A DNA stretch of 64,000 nt from Artemisia argyi (taxonomy: Eukaryota; Streptophyta; Magnoliopsida; Asterales; Asteraceae): the NCBI GenBank assembly GCA_030686995.1, contig CM060697.1, positions 102,208,772 to 102,272,771 of the forward strand, given 5' to 3'. The notes beneath the pieces were generated by a model. The model was not told the DNA's origin and made no database searches. It saw only the letters and a program-made list of their open reading frames with translations. Within the stretch, counting starts at the first letter, position 1. The number at the start of each line of letters is the position of its first letter. The position numbers were made by a program, and so were the translations under genes. This document shows, piece after piece, positions 1-10,784 of the stretch.

Positions 1-17
1 TCTTGTTGAGTTGCCAT
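1..17 (-). CDS. start of copia gag (partial)
   Basis: The ATG at 15-17 (minus) opens a frame whose first five residues, MATQQ, match the gag start MVTQQ of the element at 12347, preceded by the same context (CTTCATCAATGG). The rest of the gene lies off the left edge. Confidence 0.5.
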
Positions 18-321
18 TGATGAAGTGTAGATGGATAAAGTTGATTCTTAGATCGTTCCAACGAAATAGGAGTAGAGTTTAGAGTGAGTTGATGCAAGTT
101 TTTATGGTGAAAATTTTGACTGAAAACCTTAAAACCTCAATAACTTCTTCTCGGAGCGTTTTTAGGCCTCGAAACTTCTCCTAAATCGATAAATGAATTT
201 AGCGTGTCGTTCTCCTCTGTCTCACGGTCGTTTTGACAGCTGATTCGTCGAAAACGGATTTACGGTTCAAAAGTTATGGCCGTTTGAAGTTTGGTCGTCA
301 AAAACCTCACTTTTGTCAAAA

Positions 322-729
322 TTCTCGAAACTTTGCTGTGTTCTCGAAAATATAAGTTCTCGAAAGTTTGTCCAAGTTCTCGAAAAATTTTCAAGTTTTC
401 GATAAATTGTCCAAGTTTTCGAAAATTTTCAAATTTGCGAAAATTTGTCAAAGTTCTCGAAATTTTCCAAGTTTGCGAAAAAACAGTGTTCTCGAAATTT
501 CTCAATTTTTCGAAAAAACAGTGTTCTCGAAATTTTGCAGTTTTCGAAAACCTTGTAATGTTCTCGAAAATTGTTATTTTTTCGAAAACCCAATCACACA
601 AATTTCGAAATTATACAATTTCGAAATTTAGCCACAAGTCGAAGTAATTTCTTTCTTATACAAGAGAGAAAATACCGAGTATCCAACTATGATCACGAAC
701 GGAGTCGATTTCTGGTGTTCTCGAAAATT
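322..729 (-). repeat. leader array of TTTCGAGAAC motifs
   Basis: Nine copies of GTTCTCGAAA (TTTCGAGAAC on the element's sense strand) lie at irregular 16-40 bp spacing, concentrated in 322-570 with one more near 718. Each contains the dyad TTCnnGAA. The same 10-mer builds the 19-bp repeat in the leader of the other copia element (12031-12291). Open frames across this stretch on both strands are by-products of the repeat. Confidence 0.7.
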
Positions 730-1132
730 GGTCAAAGTGTGATTTCGAAAATTGGTGGTGATTTCGAAATTGTGACTGTTTTTTGAATAGGCTTAAAGCA
801 CACCCAAATTACTTTTGCAATCCAAGATTCTTGTACTTCTAGGCTAAAAAACACCAAAACTTGAAGAAAGTTCAAAACTTGATGATTTTTATGAAACTTT
901 TTTGAGATCTAGAAAACAAGTACAAAAACCAAATTCGAATATTTAAGCTAGAAATTTTCAAAAAGATTAAAACTTTCTTGTTAGATAAGGTTTATAACAC
1001 TAGTTTGTAAGCAAAAAAGTATTAAAAACCAAGAAAAACAAGGAAAGTGAGAAACTTTTTATAAAAAACTCGTGTATAAAGCTTAAAAAAAACGAAACAC
1101 AACAACCCCTCAACCCTCCTAAATCATTGTTA

Positions 1133-1146
1133 GGCGATTGATACCA
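1133..1146 (-). other. primer-binding site, initiator tRNA-Met type
   Basis: The minus strand reads TGGTATCAATCGCC two bases after the LTR end. TGGTATCA complements the 3' end of plant initiator tRNA-Met, the usual copia primer. The plus-strand element has the same site at 11449. Confidence 0.75.
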
Positions 1147-1148
1147 CT

Positions 1149-1569
1149 TGTAGGACCTTAAATAACACAACTTTATCACACACAATATAAGCACAATAAG
1201 AAGGAAAGATGGAAAGATGGTGACTTGTATGAATGTATATGTATTTCGTATATAGAGAGAGAGATAAGAAATATGAGAGCTTTTATTCAAGAGAAACACA
1301 CACAAATACACACACAAGCACACCCCTCAAATGAGCCTTTGAGGTGTTTAAATAGTTCTTAACATGAGATGCCCTATGGGCTTTCTATGGGCTTGGGCTT
1401 GGACTTGGTTACATGATTGGATAACTAGGCTTATGAAACATAGCACATAACATATTAGCTTGCCAAGTCCAAGGCCCAATGACTAAACTATTACTAATCT
1501 TAACAAACGACACAAAGTTACAATATGAGAATGATCATCACTTCATAATACATATTTTTAATGCTAACA
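1149..1569 (-). repeat. 5' LTR of the minus-strand copia element
   Basis: On the minus strand the 421-bp LTR starts TGTTAGCATTAAAA at 1569 and ends CCTACA at 1149, the same termini as the LTRs at 11050 and 22625. It carries the family's inverted repeat (arms 1325-1331 and 1338-1344, CCTCAAA/TTTGAGG). Confidence 0.85.
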
Positions 1570-2595
1570 GAATTTGTATGTTCTATTTAAATTAGATTTA
1601 GGTCAGGGATTTGAAGGCTTAAGATTGTAGAGATTTTTGAAAGAGTCTTGGGGTTTATCAAGGTTGGTATCGGAGAGGTTTAATTTAACAAGGTTCAAGC
1701 TTTAGAGCTACAAAAGTTTTTCTTAACCGCTAAATTAGCTTTCCTGAGACCAAATTCCCATAATATAGTTATTTCCACAAAACGATTGCTTATGTGTCTG
1801 CATTGCTTGATAAAGACATCACATACATCAACGGTGAAAAGGTGACATTTTATTTGTGAGAGTTTTCGGTTTAAACCAAACTTTGACAAAGTGATAAGTT
1901 ATTGTTAAATTTGCTAGCTAACAAGTTTTGCATTTTTCGTTCAGAATTTACAACGAGTGACTCAGCAAGAATAATAGCATGGGTCCACGAAGCACAACGG
2001 TTTCAATACAAAACTTTCGCAGTTGCTATCACTTTTTATCTATTTTTTGCTAATTATCACCACATAGGCACATACTTAACATATCAAACTAAAAAATGTA
2101 AGCTTCAACAATAACTTTTGATATATCATATTTAATATACATAGAAGATAGACTCCAAATGAAGTTATAATGAATTGTGATTTTTTTCCCTGGGTTATAG
2201 AGATGAATTAGGGACGACTTTCATAAATCAAGGGAAGAGAAGTTTATTTTTATTATTATTTTTTTTTAATTTTTTTTAACACCCGTAAACTTCTAAGGTA
2301 TAAGCTATAATATCTTTAAAATCTCATACTTAGTAGTTATTATATTTCATAAATCTCAAACAAGTTTATCCATTTAATTAAAAGCTTTAAATGGTCCTAG
2401 TGTTTCTTGCAAATAATAATATAACTATGTCGTAATAGAAAACAAGAAGTAGTTCATAACACTGATTAGAATGCATTGACTTGAGATTAGAATTTGAGTT
2501 TGATACAATTGGGTTAGATATCTCTATTTACATCTAGAGAAAATCCTGGTGGTTACGTGTTTACAAAATTTTTGTAGTATAATCTCGATTCAACA

Positions 2596-2892
2596 TCATA
2601 ATGCACCCAAACTATAAGCAAGATCACTGAATATGTCTTCACTACATGGAATTGTGAGGCCACCCATTGGATGGTCATACCCGAACTCTACCTCTGCTTG
2701 TCGTAGTAATTCTTGAAAAGCAGGTTGGCTTAATAGTGAAATAGGGACCACAAATCGCTTTTTTTCTTCTTTTCCAACATAAATGGAAAAATAGCCTTTT
2801 GGAATGTCCAAAGATGTTGTGCTTCTTCCATTAGAAAAAGATCGTCGAAGCATTTGTTTGGCATGAATGATCCGAGGCATACGGATTGTCAT
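2596..2892 (-). CDS. SAUR: SAUR family auxin-responsive protein (unit 1, gene A)
   Basis: An intact 98-residue protein, the usual length for small SAURs and free of introns as is typical. The conserved core is clear: [12 protein letters not shown] at 29-40, [19 protein letters not shown] at 45-63, then [15 protein letters not shown] near 69-83 and a short tail ending SLGAL. It resembles the Arabidopsis SAUR19-24 group, whose members inhibit PP2C.D phosphatases, raise plasma-membrane proton-ATPase activity and promote cell expansion; that function is inferred from the family. The start is fixed by the N-terminal MTIRMPRI shared with the paralogues at 27608 and 30680. A TATA box lies 132 bp upstream. 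There is one charge change in the core (KEEKK where gene A of unit 3 has EEEQR). Expression cannot be judged from sequence. Confidence 0.95.
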   Translation of the reverse strand: MTIRMPRIIHAKQMLRRSFSNGRSTTSLDIPKGYFSIYVGKEEKKRFVVPISLLSQPAFQELLRQAEVEFGYDHPMGGLTIPCSEDIFSDLAYSLGAL

Positions 2893-3023
2893 TTTTTCAA
2901 CGAGGGTAGAGTCTCTTGTGGCTGAATTAGAGGAAAGAGTATTCTGAATCTATTTGATCTTGGTGAAGGATATTGTGGTAGACTTTTGATGAAGTTGTGG
3001 TTGTGAGAATCATAATGGACCGC

Positions 3024-3493
3024 TTATATAACCCACTGATCGATGGAAAGGGACAATATCAGATTGCAAACTGTGACAAATGAAAAAAAATAAAACAATA
3101 CCACATGGTCGTGTTCTTCATGATTTGTTTCTCTTTTCTTGGTAGGCTCTCTCTTTATTTGTTAAACAAATGATAGTGACATAAAATATCTCACATGGTT
3201 TTGTCTTACTACATAACAATCACTAATTTATCGACAATACTGTGGATCGACTACAAGTTTAACCCACAAAGAAAAGAAATGATTAGACAGAGATAGGGAG
3301 TTGTATGGCCAGTAATCGAAACAATATATTTTGTGACGATGAGTAATGATATCACATGGGTTGGTCTTGATTCTTGTGGGCAATGTTTTTTCCGCATTAA
3401 TCTGTGTAGGACAATGTGCATTTCCACACTATACCCTAGCTATCAGCTGATTTATATTTGAGTAGTGTAAATTTAGGGTATTATTGATGTCTC
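3024..3493 (-). promoter_or_regulatory. promoter of SAUR A, unit 1
   Basis: TATA box TTATATAA at 3024-3031. Three CACATG motifs (E-box, the PIF-binding 'PBE' core) at 3102-3107, 3192-3197 and 3353-3358, each in the same context in the other units. TGTCTC, the auxin response core, at 3488-3493. Motif meanings come from general knowledge; binding is inferred. Confidence 0.55.
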
Positions 3494-3584
3494 ACACATG
3501 TTTTAACATTTTTTGTAGTTCTGATGGACATCTATGGTGTTGGAGAAAAAAAAAAGTAAGGTAGATGAAATTGAGAGGCCGCCT

Positions 3585-3690
3585 TTATTTTTATTTTTTA
3601 TTTATTTATTTTTTTTCGGAACAAAAGAATTAGTAAATAATAATACTAGCAAGGAGCTAGAAAAAAGTTTACATTAATTTAGTACAAATT
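3585..3690 (-). mobile_element. LINE/SINE-like 3' tail remnant
   Basis: A T-rich run followed by CTAGC-AAGGA-GCTAG (3646-3660), which reads as a 3' tail with stem-loop and poly-A on the minus strand. The same motif recurs at 10005, 23663, 26913 and 28880. No coding sequence is attached. Confidence 0.35.
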
Positions 3691-4038
3691 TTATTCGGTC
3701 GAGTTCAATCATACCACATAAGCTTTGATTAAGGTCGATCAAGTGGTACTTATGTGTTGTCGGCATCTTAGTATTTTATAGTTCTATAATATGTTACGGT
3801 TACCTTCAATTTTCTGGTGGATATATATGCTTTATGAGTCAGGTTAAGAAGTTGTCTTTGCTGAGTTACTAAATGTGAGATAACATTTTCATATATATCT
3901 TACCTGGTTAATATATACTTAATAGAATACATTGAACTTGAAAAAGCTCCTAATTTGAATTATACAAGTCTTTCTATGTACAACTATACAATGTCCTAGC
4001 TGTTACTTCTTTACAAAATTGTACTAGCAAAGAACATG

Positions 4039-4190
4039 TCATAATGCACCCAAACTACAAGCAAGATCAGTGAATTTATCTTCGCTATGTGAAATTGCGA
4101 GGCCACCTATACGATGGTCAGATGGTGTACCCAAACTCTTCCTCTATTTGTTGTAGTTCCTGAAAAGCAGGTTGAATTAATAGTGATACT
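4039..4190 (-). pseudogene. SAUR B 3' fragment (unit 1)
   Basis: The minus strand keeps the stop codon and the last third of a SAUR closely matching the intact gene at 30680-30976, then homology ends abruptly near 4190 inside the conserved VPVSLL region. A small insertion near the HPMGG codons and a shortened glutamine stretch also break the frame. The same truncation point is present at 23380 in unit 2, so the loss predates the split of units 1 and 2. Confidence 0.8.
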
Positions 4191-4289
4191 GATTCATCCA
4201 CCAACCATTTTCAACAAACTTTAACTGATTTACAATTTTGGTTAATATATTAGATTATGGTCTCTTCCTACATAACACAAAACTAACTA

Positions 4290-4829
4290 TGTTTTTAATG
4301 CTATTAATGTAGAATGAGGGTTGTACATTGTGTTTAAATGATTGTAATATTGGGTGTAAGGTTGTTTTTAATGCTATTAATGTAGAATGAGGGTTGTACA
4401 TTGTGTTTAAATGATTGTAATATTGGGTGTAGGGGTGTTTCTAATGCTATTAATGTAGAATTCTAAGGAAAGTGGTCTGAATTTCGATTCATGCTAGTTT
4501 TTGTTGTACACAATGCTTTAGTTGTTGTAATTATGAAAATTGTTTGCTTTAAAGTGTTGTAAACCATGCATCATTTTTTGTACATCTGAATTTTTTGGAG
4601 AGAGGGTCATTCCTCCATTATAATTAGTATAGATTAATACAATGTAACCTTTGGTGTCACCTGCGTGGTTACTTTGAGTCAACATTACGCGTAGCTCTTC
4701 TATGTTTTCCCCCGACAAGTGGTATTAGAGCCACGGTGACGTTGGTTTCTTGAACAAGGTCGACTCATCCTAGCAAGTAGTCTCTTCTATTTTTGGTTCG
4801 TCGTTTATGCACATTAGTGAGAGATTTGA
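4290..4829 (+). mobile_element. copia-type 5' LTR plus leader (left part, interrupted)
   Basis: The left border is set by comparison with unit 2: shared sequence ends at 4289 and TGTTTTTAATGC begins at 4290. The LTR ends CCCGACA at 4717, followed by AG and the primer-binding site TGGTATTAGAGCC at 4720-4732 (initiator tRNA-Met type). The leader continues to 4829, is interrupted by a solo LTR, and resumes at 8422. No gag follows, so only about 0.7 kb of the original element is left. Confidence 0.7.
4291..4470 (+). repeat. 73-bp tandem repeat, about 2.4 copies, in LTR U3
   Basis: GTTTTTAATGC starts at 4291, 4364 and, as GTTTCTAATGC, at 4437: exact 73-bp steps. The first two copies are nearly identical. 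It lies at the 5' end of the copia LTR fragment, where promoter or enhancer duplications are common. Confidence 0.85.
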
Positions 4830-7800
4830 TGTAACAACCCGCATTTTCGGGACATTTCTCCTATTCACTATTCATCAGTTACTATTCATCGATTACTATT
4901 CACCGGTCACTATTCATCATTTTACTATTCATCATTTTCGGAGACAGTTTGTAATTCCGAGAAACGTTCAGAAATTTTTCTATTCATGTGACACTATTCA
5001 TTCCCGAAGGGAAATCACTATTCATGATCATCGTTCGTCATTTCGTAAACTGAGTTTACGAGTCTTCAAATTCGCGTAACCAGTTAGGTTTAGCTGCGAA
5101 TTCATGCATCATTCATTAATGACACTTCATATAGACTGGAATAGTCTACACATTATCATCATCATTTGAGAACCTACACGGATATGCATTATTTCAATTT
5201 ACGTATGCTTAATTTGTAATTAACGATACCACTCAGTTTTACTACTAACGTATACCCAATACTCCCGACTATGATCCTAACCTAGTTACATACTCATAAT
5301 AATAATATAAAAATTATATTATTATTTTACCCGGCGTTTTCTAAACAATTACTATATTTCACGGTCGAAGTTTATAACTCTGTCGGTTTGCGTTATTTCA
5401 ACTCGATAAGTATTTTAATACCCGATTCTCATCAGGAATATTATTTTACAATTTTTACAACTTCATTATATTTTATTTTGTCTCGTTACAATTTAATTCT
5501 AGTTAACTCGGTACCCGATAACACCCAATGTACACTCAAACTAGCTAATAATTGCCTTTGGGAGACAAAGGCCTTAATTAGCCACCACCTTTTTCCCCCT
5601 TTCCCCTAATTCACGCCCAATGCCCCCCTAGTCACCAAATATTGACTAAAATTTGACCATTTAAATTACACTTAGACCATTGGACTAGATATTTGTTATA
5701 TACTCCAAGTATAACATATTACACATACATAATATCATAAAACTAGAAACTAGCTACCATTTTCTCTCCACCCCATCCTTGTGGTTCGGCCAAACATCAA
5801 GAACAAGGAAGAAATCACTAATTTTTCAAGATCAAGGTGTTTATCAAGTCCTAGTAATAATCTAGTTTGGGTTTTGAAATAAAAACCACAAAGATTAAAT
5901 GGGTTTTCATCACCACTTCTTAATAATCATCACAAGTAAGTTACTAACAATCTTTCCTACTCTTTTAAACATCTACTTTATATATTTTCATGATCTAGTA
6001 ACAAAAACATGCAAATATACTATGATCCATACCACTTATTGTTTATTTTTGTTTATAAACATAGATCTATAATTTTTATTAGCAATATCATGAGATTCAC
6101 CAAGATTGGTGATGTTTAGGACCCCATGACACTCTAAGAAGGTGTATGGTAGGATTGGGTACTTGTGGAGTTGATTTGAGATTGTTTGGTTACGTTTTAA
6201 ACAACCCTTGAACTAGAAAAATTGATTATTACAAACTATATATAAGCTACTGTCCCTTTTTGTTAAACGTGGGAAACTCAGGGTCTAGGGTGTAACTTTG
6301 GACCAAAGATTTAGAAAATACATTCCGAGACGAAACTATGGCCGAAAACGGGGATAAAATCCGAGTTACGACGAAAAAGATATGCTATTTTCAAGATTAA
6401 CGACTAAAACTATATTTTCTGAAATTATGATTCTGTCCCGATTTTTCAAGCTAGGAAAACTGAGATTAAATGATATCTAGACTAGCCGAGACCTTGAAAA
6501 ACCTAAAGTATACTTGATTACCTTCGCCGGGATATAAAGAACATAGAAAACGGGCTTATAACGAAAAAGATACAAGTGTTTGAAATCCGACGATATATAT
6601 ATGTTTCCATCAGCTTTGTACACTAATAGAGTTTTGACGTAAACTGTCTTTGCGAGACACCACTTTCACGGCTGTTTTTCTTTATGATCGGATCAGTTTG
6701 AGTCCGAGCCGTAGTTTTATGAAATCAAGATCTTCCAGCAAGCTTTTCAAATCAATTGGCCGTTTGATCATTGGACTCGTAACGAATAAACTACGACCTC
6801 ATCTATATACCCGATAAACTATATATATTTTGACAGCTTTTGCTATAATGAAATTTTCTAAGTGTTGAACATAATACTTTCAAGTAACAACAATGAGAGT
6901 CGATTTTCTCATCGATCAAGACCCGTATAGCCAAAACTTAAATGACACGACTTCAAGATATTGTTACAAGGTTTTCAAAAACGCCGAGTTTCATCACCAA
7001 CCCTTAACGTACAACATTTCGCGACTTGTTTTGCGAGGCCATTTTGGGCATATTTTCAAGTTATGAAAATGCTATTTTTGCGACGAAAACCTTATATTTG
7101 CCGATAAGACACCAAACCAGGATCGTGGAGTACCGTTTCAACACATTTACCTGAAAAATGGTTATTAACCTAACGAAACGTCAAAAACGTATTTGTCGAC
7201 GATAAACGTTATTTTCAAAACTAATGAGTGGTATCGATAACATTCGTATTTGCATGTGTAGCGTCATTTCATTTCTTACATTAGATCATATCATTCATAT
7301 TAGGTTGCGGTTAGAGATCGTGCCTCATTTCTGTGTATTCATTGTTGTCATCGTAGCTATTGCACCAGGTGAGTTCATAACCCCTACTTTTACTTGTTTT
7401 ACAACTGTTTTGGGGGAAGATACATGCTCCTTACTATTTAAATTCAATGCTTGTTTTACTTGAACGCGATTCATTTTCCCAAACATTACTGGATGGTTGA
7501 AATACTTGATTGATTACTTGAATACATTATGAATTACTTATTCCATCCTTGATTTCTTTCTTATGAACACAAGTTCTTGCTTTTGCGGACATAAATACAA
7601 AACTGTTACTTTGCCTGAGTTACCTATTACTGCCACTGAAGTCCCCTTTATCATGAACCGTTAATTACATGCGTGTGAGCGCGAATGCTGTGGATAGATC
7701 TATTTGGGTTGACACCCCGTCCGAGTTGGTCGCGCCAACCTGTTAAACGGACGCATATCATTCGGATTATTTCCGAGTGTCTAGCAAACACTTATTAGGG

Positions 7801-8416
7801 GCATTATTATGATTGATTTCATACGATTACGTCGAGCTTCGGGGTCATGAGCTTAGGCACTGTATACCTTATTTTTAGCTGTGACATTGTATTTGTTATA
7901 TTGTCTTGCTACTGAAAATCTCGTGTTCCGCAAATGACTTGTTTACATAAACCAATTTATATTAGGCAGTGGGTCGTAAACACACAGGTTACAATTCTCT
8001 TATGGCGGGACTTGCAACTGAGTGGATTTACGATGCCTTTGCTGAGAAATACTTGATTACTGGAAACACTTGTTTACGGGAAATTCTTGTTTACTTAAAA
8101 CTATGAACTCACCAGCTTTATGCTGACGTTTTAGCATGTATTTTCAGGTTTTAAGCAATGGCACACTACTGGAGGTTTTGGCAGGGCATGGCATGGTCAT
8201 AGAAGACTCTGATATTCATATGGGGACCATTTTAAACTATTTTAAGGGCCTACTTCCGCACTATTTTTAACAATGGAAATTCAACATTTTTGATTAAGCT
8301 ATTTTATTCTAAATGATTCAAGTGAAAACCATTTTTGAACTTGTGTTGTAATACCAATTGAGTTACACCCCAGCTACACGTATGCTTCCGCTGGACCCGA
8401 TTTTGGGGGTGTGACA
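4830..8416 (+). mobile_element. solo LTR of a Ty3/gypsy element, 3587 bp
   Basis: Begins TGTAACAACCCGC and ends GTGTGACA, flanked on both sides by TTTGA (4825-4829 and 8417-8421), a perfect 5-bp target duplication. There is no primer site, no polypurine tract and no coding frame of note inside, so this is an LTR left after recombination removed the internal part. Short ACTATTCA-type repeats occupy about 4860-4935. A stretch near 7340-7430 resembles 35755-35828, placing it in the same broad family as the LTR fragment at 33638. Open frames inside are short and look accidental. Confidence 0.85.
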
Positions 8417-8421
8417 TTTGA

Positions 8422-8560
8422 CGGTGTGAGTTCGTTAACCGTTTGATCTTCGTGAAATTCGAATCGTAGGTTGAAGACACATAGATCTAGAATCTCACCA
8501 GAGGGATACCTAATTGGAGGTCTATAGAGAGAGATAAATGTGGTCGAAGTTGTTGGTTCA
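8422..8560 (+). mobile_element. copia leader, right part after the solo LTR
   Basis: This directly continues the sequence broken at 4829 once the solo LTR and one TTTGA are removed. It ends near 8560, where duplication unit 2 begins. No gag start is seen. Confidence 0.55.
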
Positions 8561-8941
8561 GAATTTGTATGTTCTATTTAAATTAGATTTAGGTCAGGGA
8601 TTTGAAGGCTTAAGATTGTAGAGATTTTTGAAAGAGTCTTGGGGTTTATCAAGGTTGGTATCGGAGAGGTTTAATTTAACAAGGTTCAAGCTTTAGAGCT
8701 ACAAAAGTTTTTCTTAACCGCTAAATTAGCTTTAAATGGACCTAGTGTTTCTAGCAAATAATAATATAACTATGTCATAATAGAAAACAAGAAGTACTTC
8801 ATAACACTGATTAGAATGCATTGACTTGAGATTTAGAATTTGAGTTTGATACAATTGGCTTACATATCTCTATTTACATCTAGAGAAGATCCTAGTGGTC
8901 ACGAGTTTACAAAATTTTTGTTGTATAATCTCGATTCAACA

Positions 8942-9238
8942 TCATAATGCGCCCAAACTATAAGCAAGATCACTGAATATGTCTTCGCTACATGGAATTG
9001 TGAGGCTACCCATTGGATGGTCATACCCGAACTCTTCCTCTGCTTGTCGTAGTAATTCTTAAAAAGCAAGTTGGCTTAATAGTGAAATAGGGACCACAAA
9101 TCGCTTTTTTTCTTCTTCCCCAACATAAATGGAAAAATAGCCTTTTGGAATGTCCAAACTTGTTGTGCTTCTTCCATTAGAAAAAGATCGTCGAAGCATT
9201 TGTTTGGCATGAATGATCCGAGGCATACGGATTGTCAT
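8942..9238 (-). pseudogene. SAUR: SAUR A, unit 2, inactivated by one nonsense codon
   Basis: Full-length and 297 bp like its sister at 2596-2892, with matching start and stop. Codon 60, glutamine in the conserved QPAFQ motif, is TAA (9059-9061, minus strand), so translation would stop before the HPMGG motif. This is a single C-to-T-type change in CAA. The preceding proline codon has also changed to leucine. The promoter motifs are still present, so the loss looks recent. Confidence 0.9.
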
Positions 9239-9369
9239 TTTTTCAACGAGGGTAGAGTCTCTTGTGGCTGAATTAGAGGAAAGAGTATTCTGAATCTATT
9301 TGATCTTGGTGAAGGATATTGTGGTAGACTTTTGATGAAGTTGTGGTTGTGATAAGCATAATGAACCGC

Positions 9370-9821
9370 TTATATAACCCACTGATCGATGGAAAGGGAC
9401 AATATCAGATTGCAAACTGTGACAAATGAAAACAAAACAATACCACATGGTCATGCTATTCTTCTTGGTAGGCTCTCTCTCTTTATTTGTTAAACAAATG
9501 ATAGTGACATAAAATTTCTCACATGGTTTTGTCTTACTACATAACAATCACTAGTTTATCGACAATACTGTGGATCGACTACAAGTTTAACCCCCAAAGA
9601 AAATAAATGATTAGACAGAGGTAGGGAGTTGTATGGCCAGTAATAGAAACAATATATTTTGTGACTATGAGTAACGATATCACATGGGTTGGTCTTGATT
9701 CTTGTGGGCAATGCTTTTTCCGCATTAATCTGTGTAGGACAATGTGCATTTCCACACTATACCCTAGCTATCAGCTGATTTATATTTGAGTAGTGTAAAT
9801 GTAGGCTATTATTGATGTCTC
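9370..9821 (-). promoter_or_regulatory. promoter of the SAUR A pseudogene, unit 2
   Basis: TATA box TTATATAA at 9370-9377, CACATG motifs at 9444-9449, 9520-9525 and 9681-9686, and TGTCTC at 9816-9821, in the same order as in unit 1. Confidence 0.5.
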
Positions 9822-10251
9822 ACACATGTTTTAACATTTTTTGTAGTTCTGATGGACATCTATGGTGTTGGAGAAAAAAAAAGTAAGGTAGATGAAATTT
9901 AGAGGCCGCCTTTATTTTTATTTTATTTTTAATTTTTTAATTTTTTTAATTTTAATTTTAATTTTATGTTTTTTTCGGAACAACAGAATTAGTAAATAAT
10001 AATACTTGCAAGGAGCTAGAAAAAAGTTTACGTTAATTTAGTACAAATTTGATTGGGTCGAGTTCAATCATAATATAGAAGATTTGATTAAGGTCGATCA
10101 ACTGGAACTTATGTGTTGTCGGCAACTTAGTATTAATAGTTCTGATAGACTTCTTGCTTAATTTATATGCAATCCGGCCACCATTAGTTATAGTCTATAA
10201 GTTTCTGAGAACCAGGTTTCATTTTCAATATCTATCAGTTTTGTAAGTGTA

Positions 10252-10784
10252 CTAGCAGGGTACCCGCGCGTTGCAGCGGCGGGTACCCTGAAATTAAATT
10301 TTTCGGTGAATCATGTAGTTTAGTTTATTATGTTCTTTTTGATAATAAATTTACGGATATCAAGAATTTCGTTTAGGCCGTACCCATTCGGGCTCAACCC
10401 TGTTTGGCCCGCACTCGTTCGGGCTCAAGCCCATTTAGCCCATTGCCCGTTCGGGCCTGAATATTTGTATAATGTATTTGTATTAGTGACATTTAATGTA
10501 GGAATTGTGTTTAATTTGGTTGTACAATATGCTTGATAATTTGTATTTGTGATATAAGGGGTGTTTTAATAATTGTATTAATTGTATTTATTGACCAATT
10601 AATTAATTGATTACATTAAATATCATTAATGTGGTGTTTTTTTTAATATGTGCATTAAAGTGGTGTACACTATGCTTCTTGTCTTGTAAGTCTGAAAATT
10701 ATGTGCATTAAAATGGTGTACATGCATCTTTCCTATTTAAGAAATGTTTTTGGTCTTAAACATTTTAAGACTTCTAAATATAGA
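10252..10784 (-). mobile_element. non-autonomous Helitron, 533 bp
   Basis: On the minus strand the element begins TCTATATTTAGAAG (10784) and ends with a hairpin (12-bp perfect arms at 10256-10267 and 10279-10290, 11-base loop) directly followed by CTAG, then T. The flanks are A at 10251 and T at 10785, the A/T insertion expected of Helitrons. Inside are several GTTCGGGC/GCCCGTTCGGG motifs (10385-10460) of unknown origin. No helicase is encoded. The 3' end is strongly supported; the 5' end rests on the TCTATATT start and the flanking T. Confidence 0.75.

Larger units (their letters stand above)
1..1569 (-). mobile_element. 5' end of a Ty1/copia LTR retrotransposon (truncated by window edge)
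   Basis: Reading leftwards on the minus strand there is an LTR (1149-1569), a primer-binding site, a roughly 1.1 kb leader with a short-motif array, and the first codons of gag at the very edge. The LTR, primer site, leader motif and gag start all match the complete copia element at 11050-23032, so this is a second, diverged member of the same family in opposite orientation. Bases 1570 onward match 8561 onward, where no element is present, so 8555-8565 gives the empty-site version of the right-hand flank. The other end and target duplication lie outside the window. Confidence 0.85.
1570..4289. repeat. SAUR duplication unit 1
   Basis: This block is the first of three related segments. Order: 165 bp shared with 8561-8733; 1.2 kb of non-coding DNA with no recognisable gene; SAUR A (2596-2892, minus) with its promoter; a LINE-type tail with poly-T near 3585-3690; then the SAUR B stub (4039-4190). 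Homology with unit 2 resumes at GGTTAAGAAGTTGTC near 3842 and ends exactly at 4289, where a copia LTR begins. Compared with units 2 and 3 it lacks several hundred bases around 3785. Confidence 0.75.

Noticed and set aside
260..647. Overlapping open frames of about 115 codons on both strands
   Set aside because: They are produced by the TTCTCGAA repeat in the copia leader; the predicted proteins are repeats of SRKFSK- and ENFEN-type words.
2480..2595. SAUR DST-type mRNA instability element in the 3' UTR
   Set aside because: Pieces such as GGATTTT and ATAGAGAT are present, but the ordered ATAGATT and GTA core of the DST consensus is not.
4720..4732. tRNA gene
   Set aside because: TGGTATTAGAGCC and the similar TGGCGCCGCTGCCGGGGA sites are retroelement primer-binding sites complementary to tRNA ends; no cloverleaf surrounds them.
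5388..7463. Short frames of 70-80 codons inside the solo gypsy LTR
   Set aside because: Composition is F-, S-, L- and I-rich as expected of AT-rich non-coding DNA, with no domain and no conservation visible.
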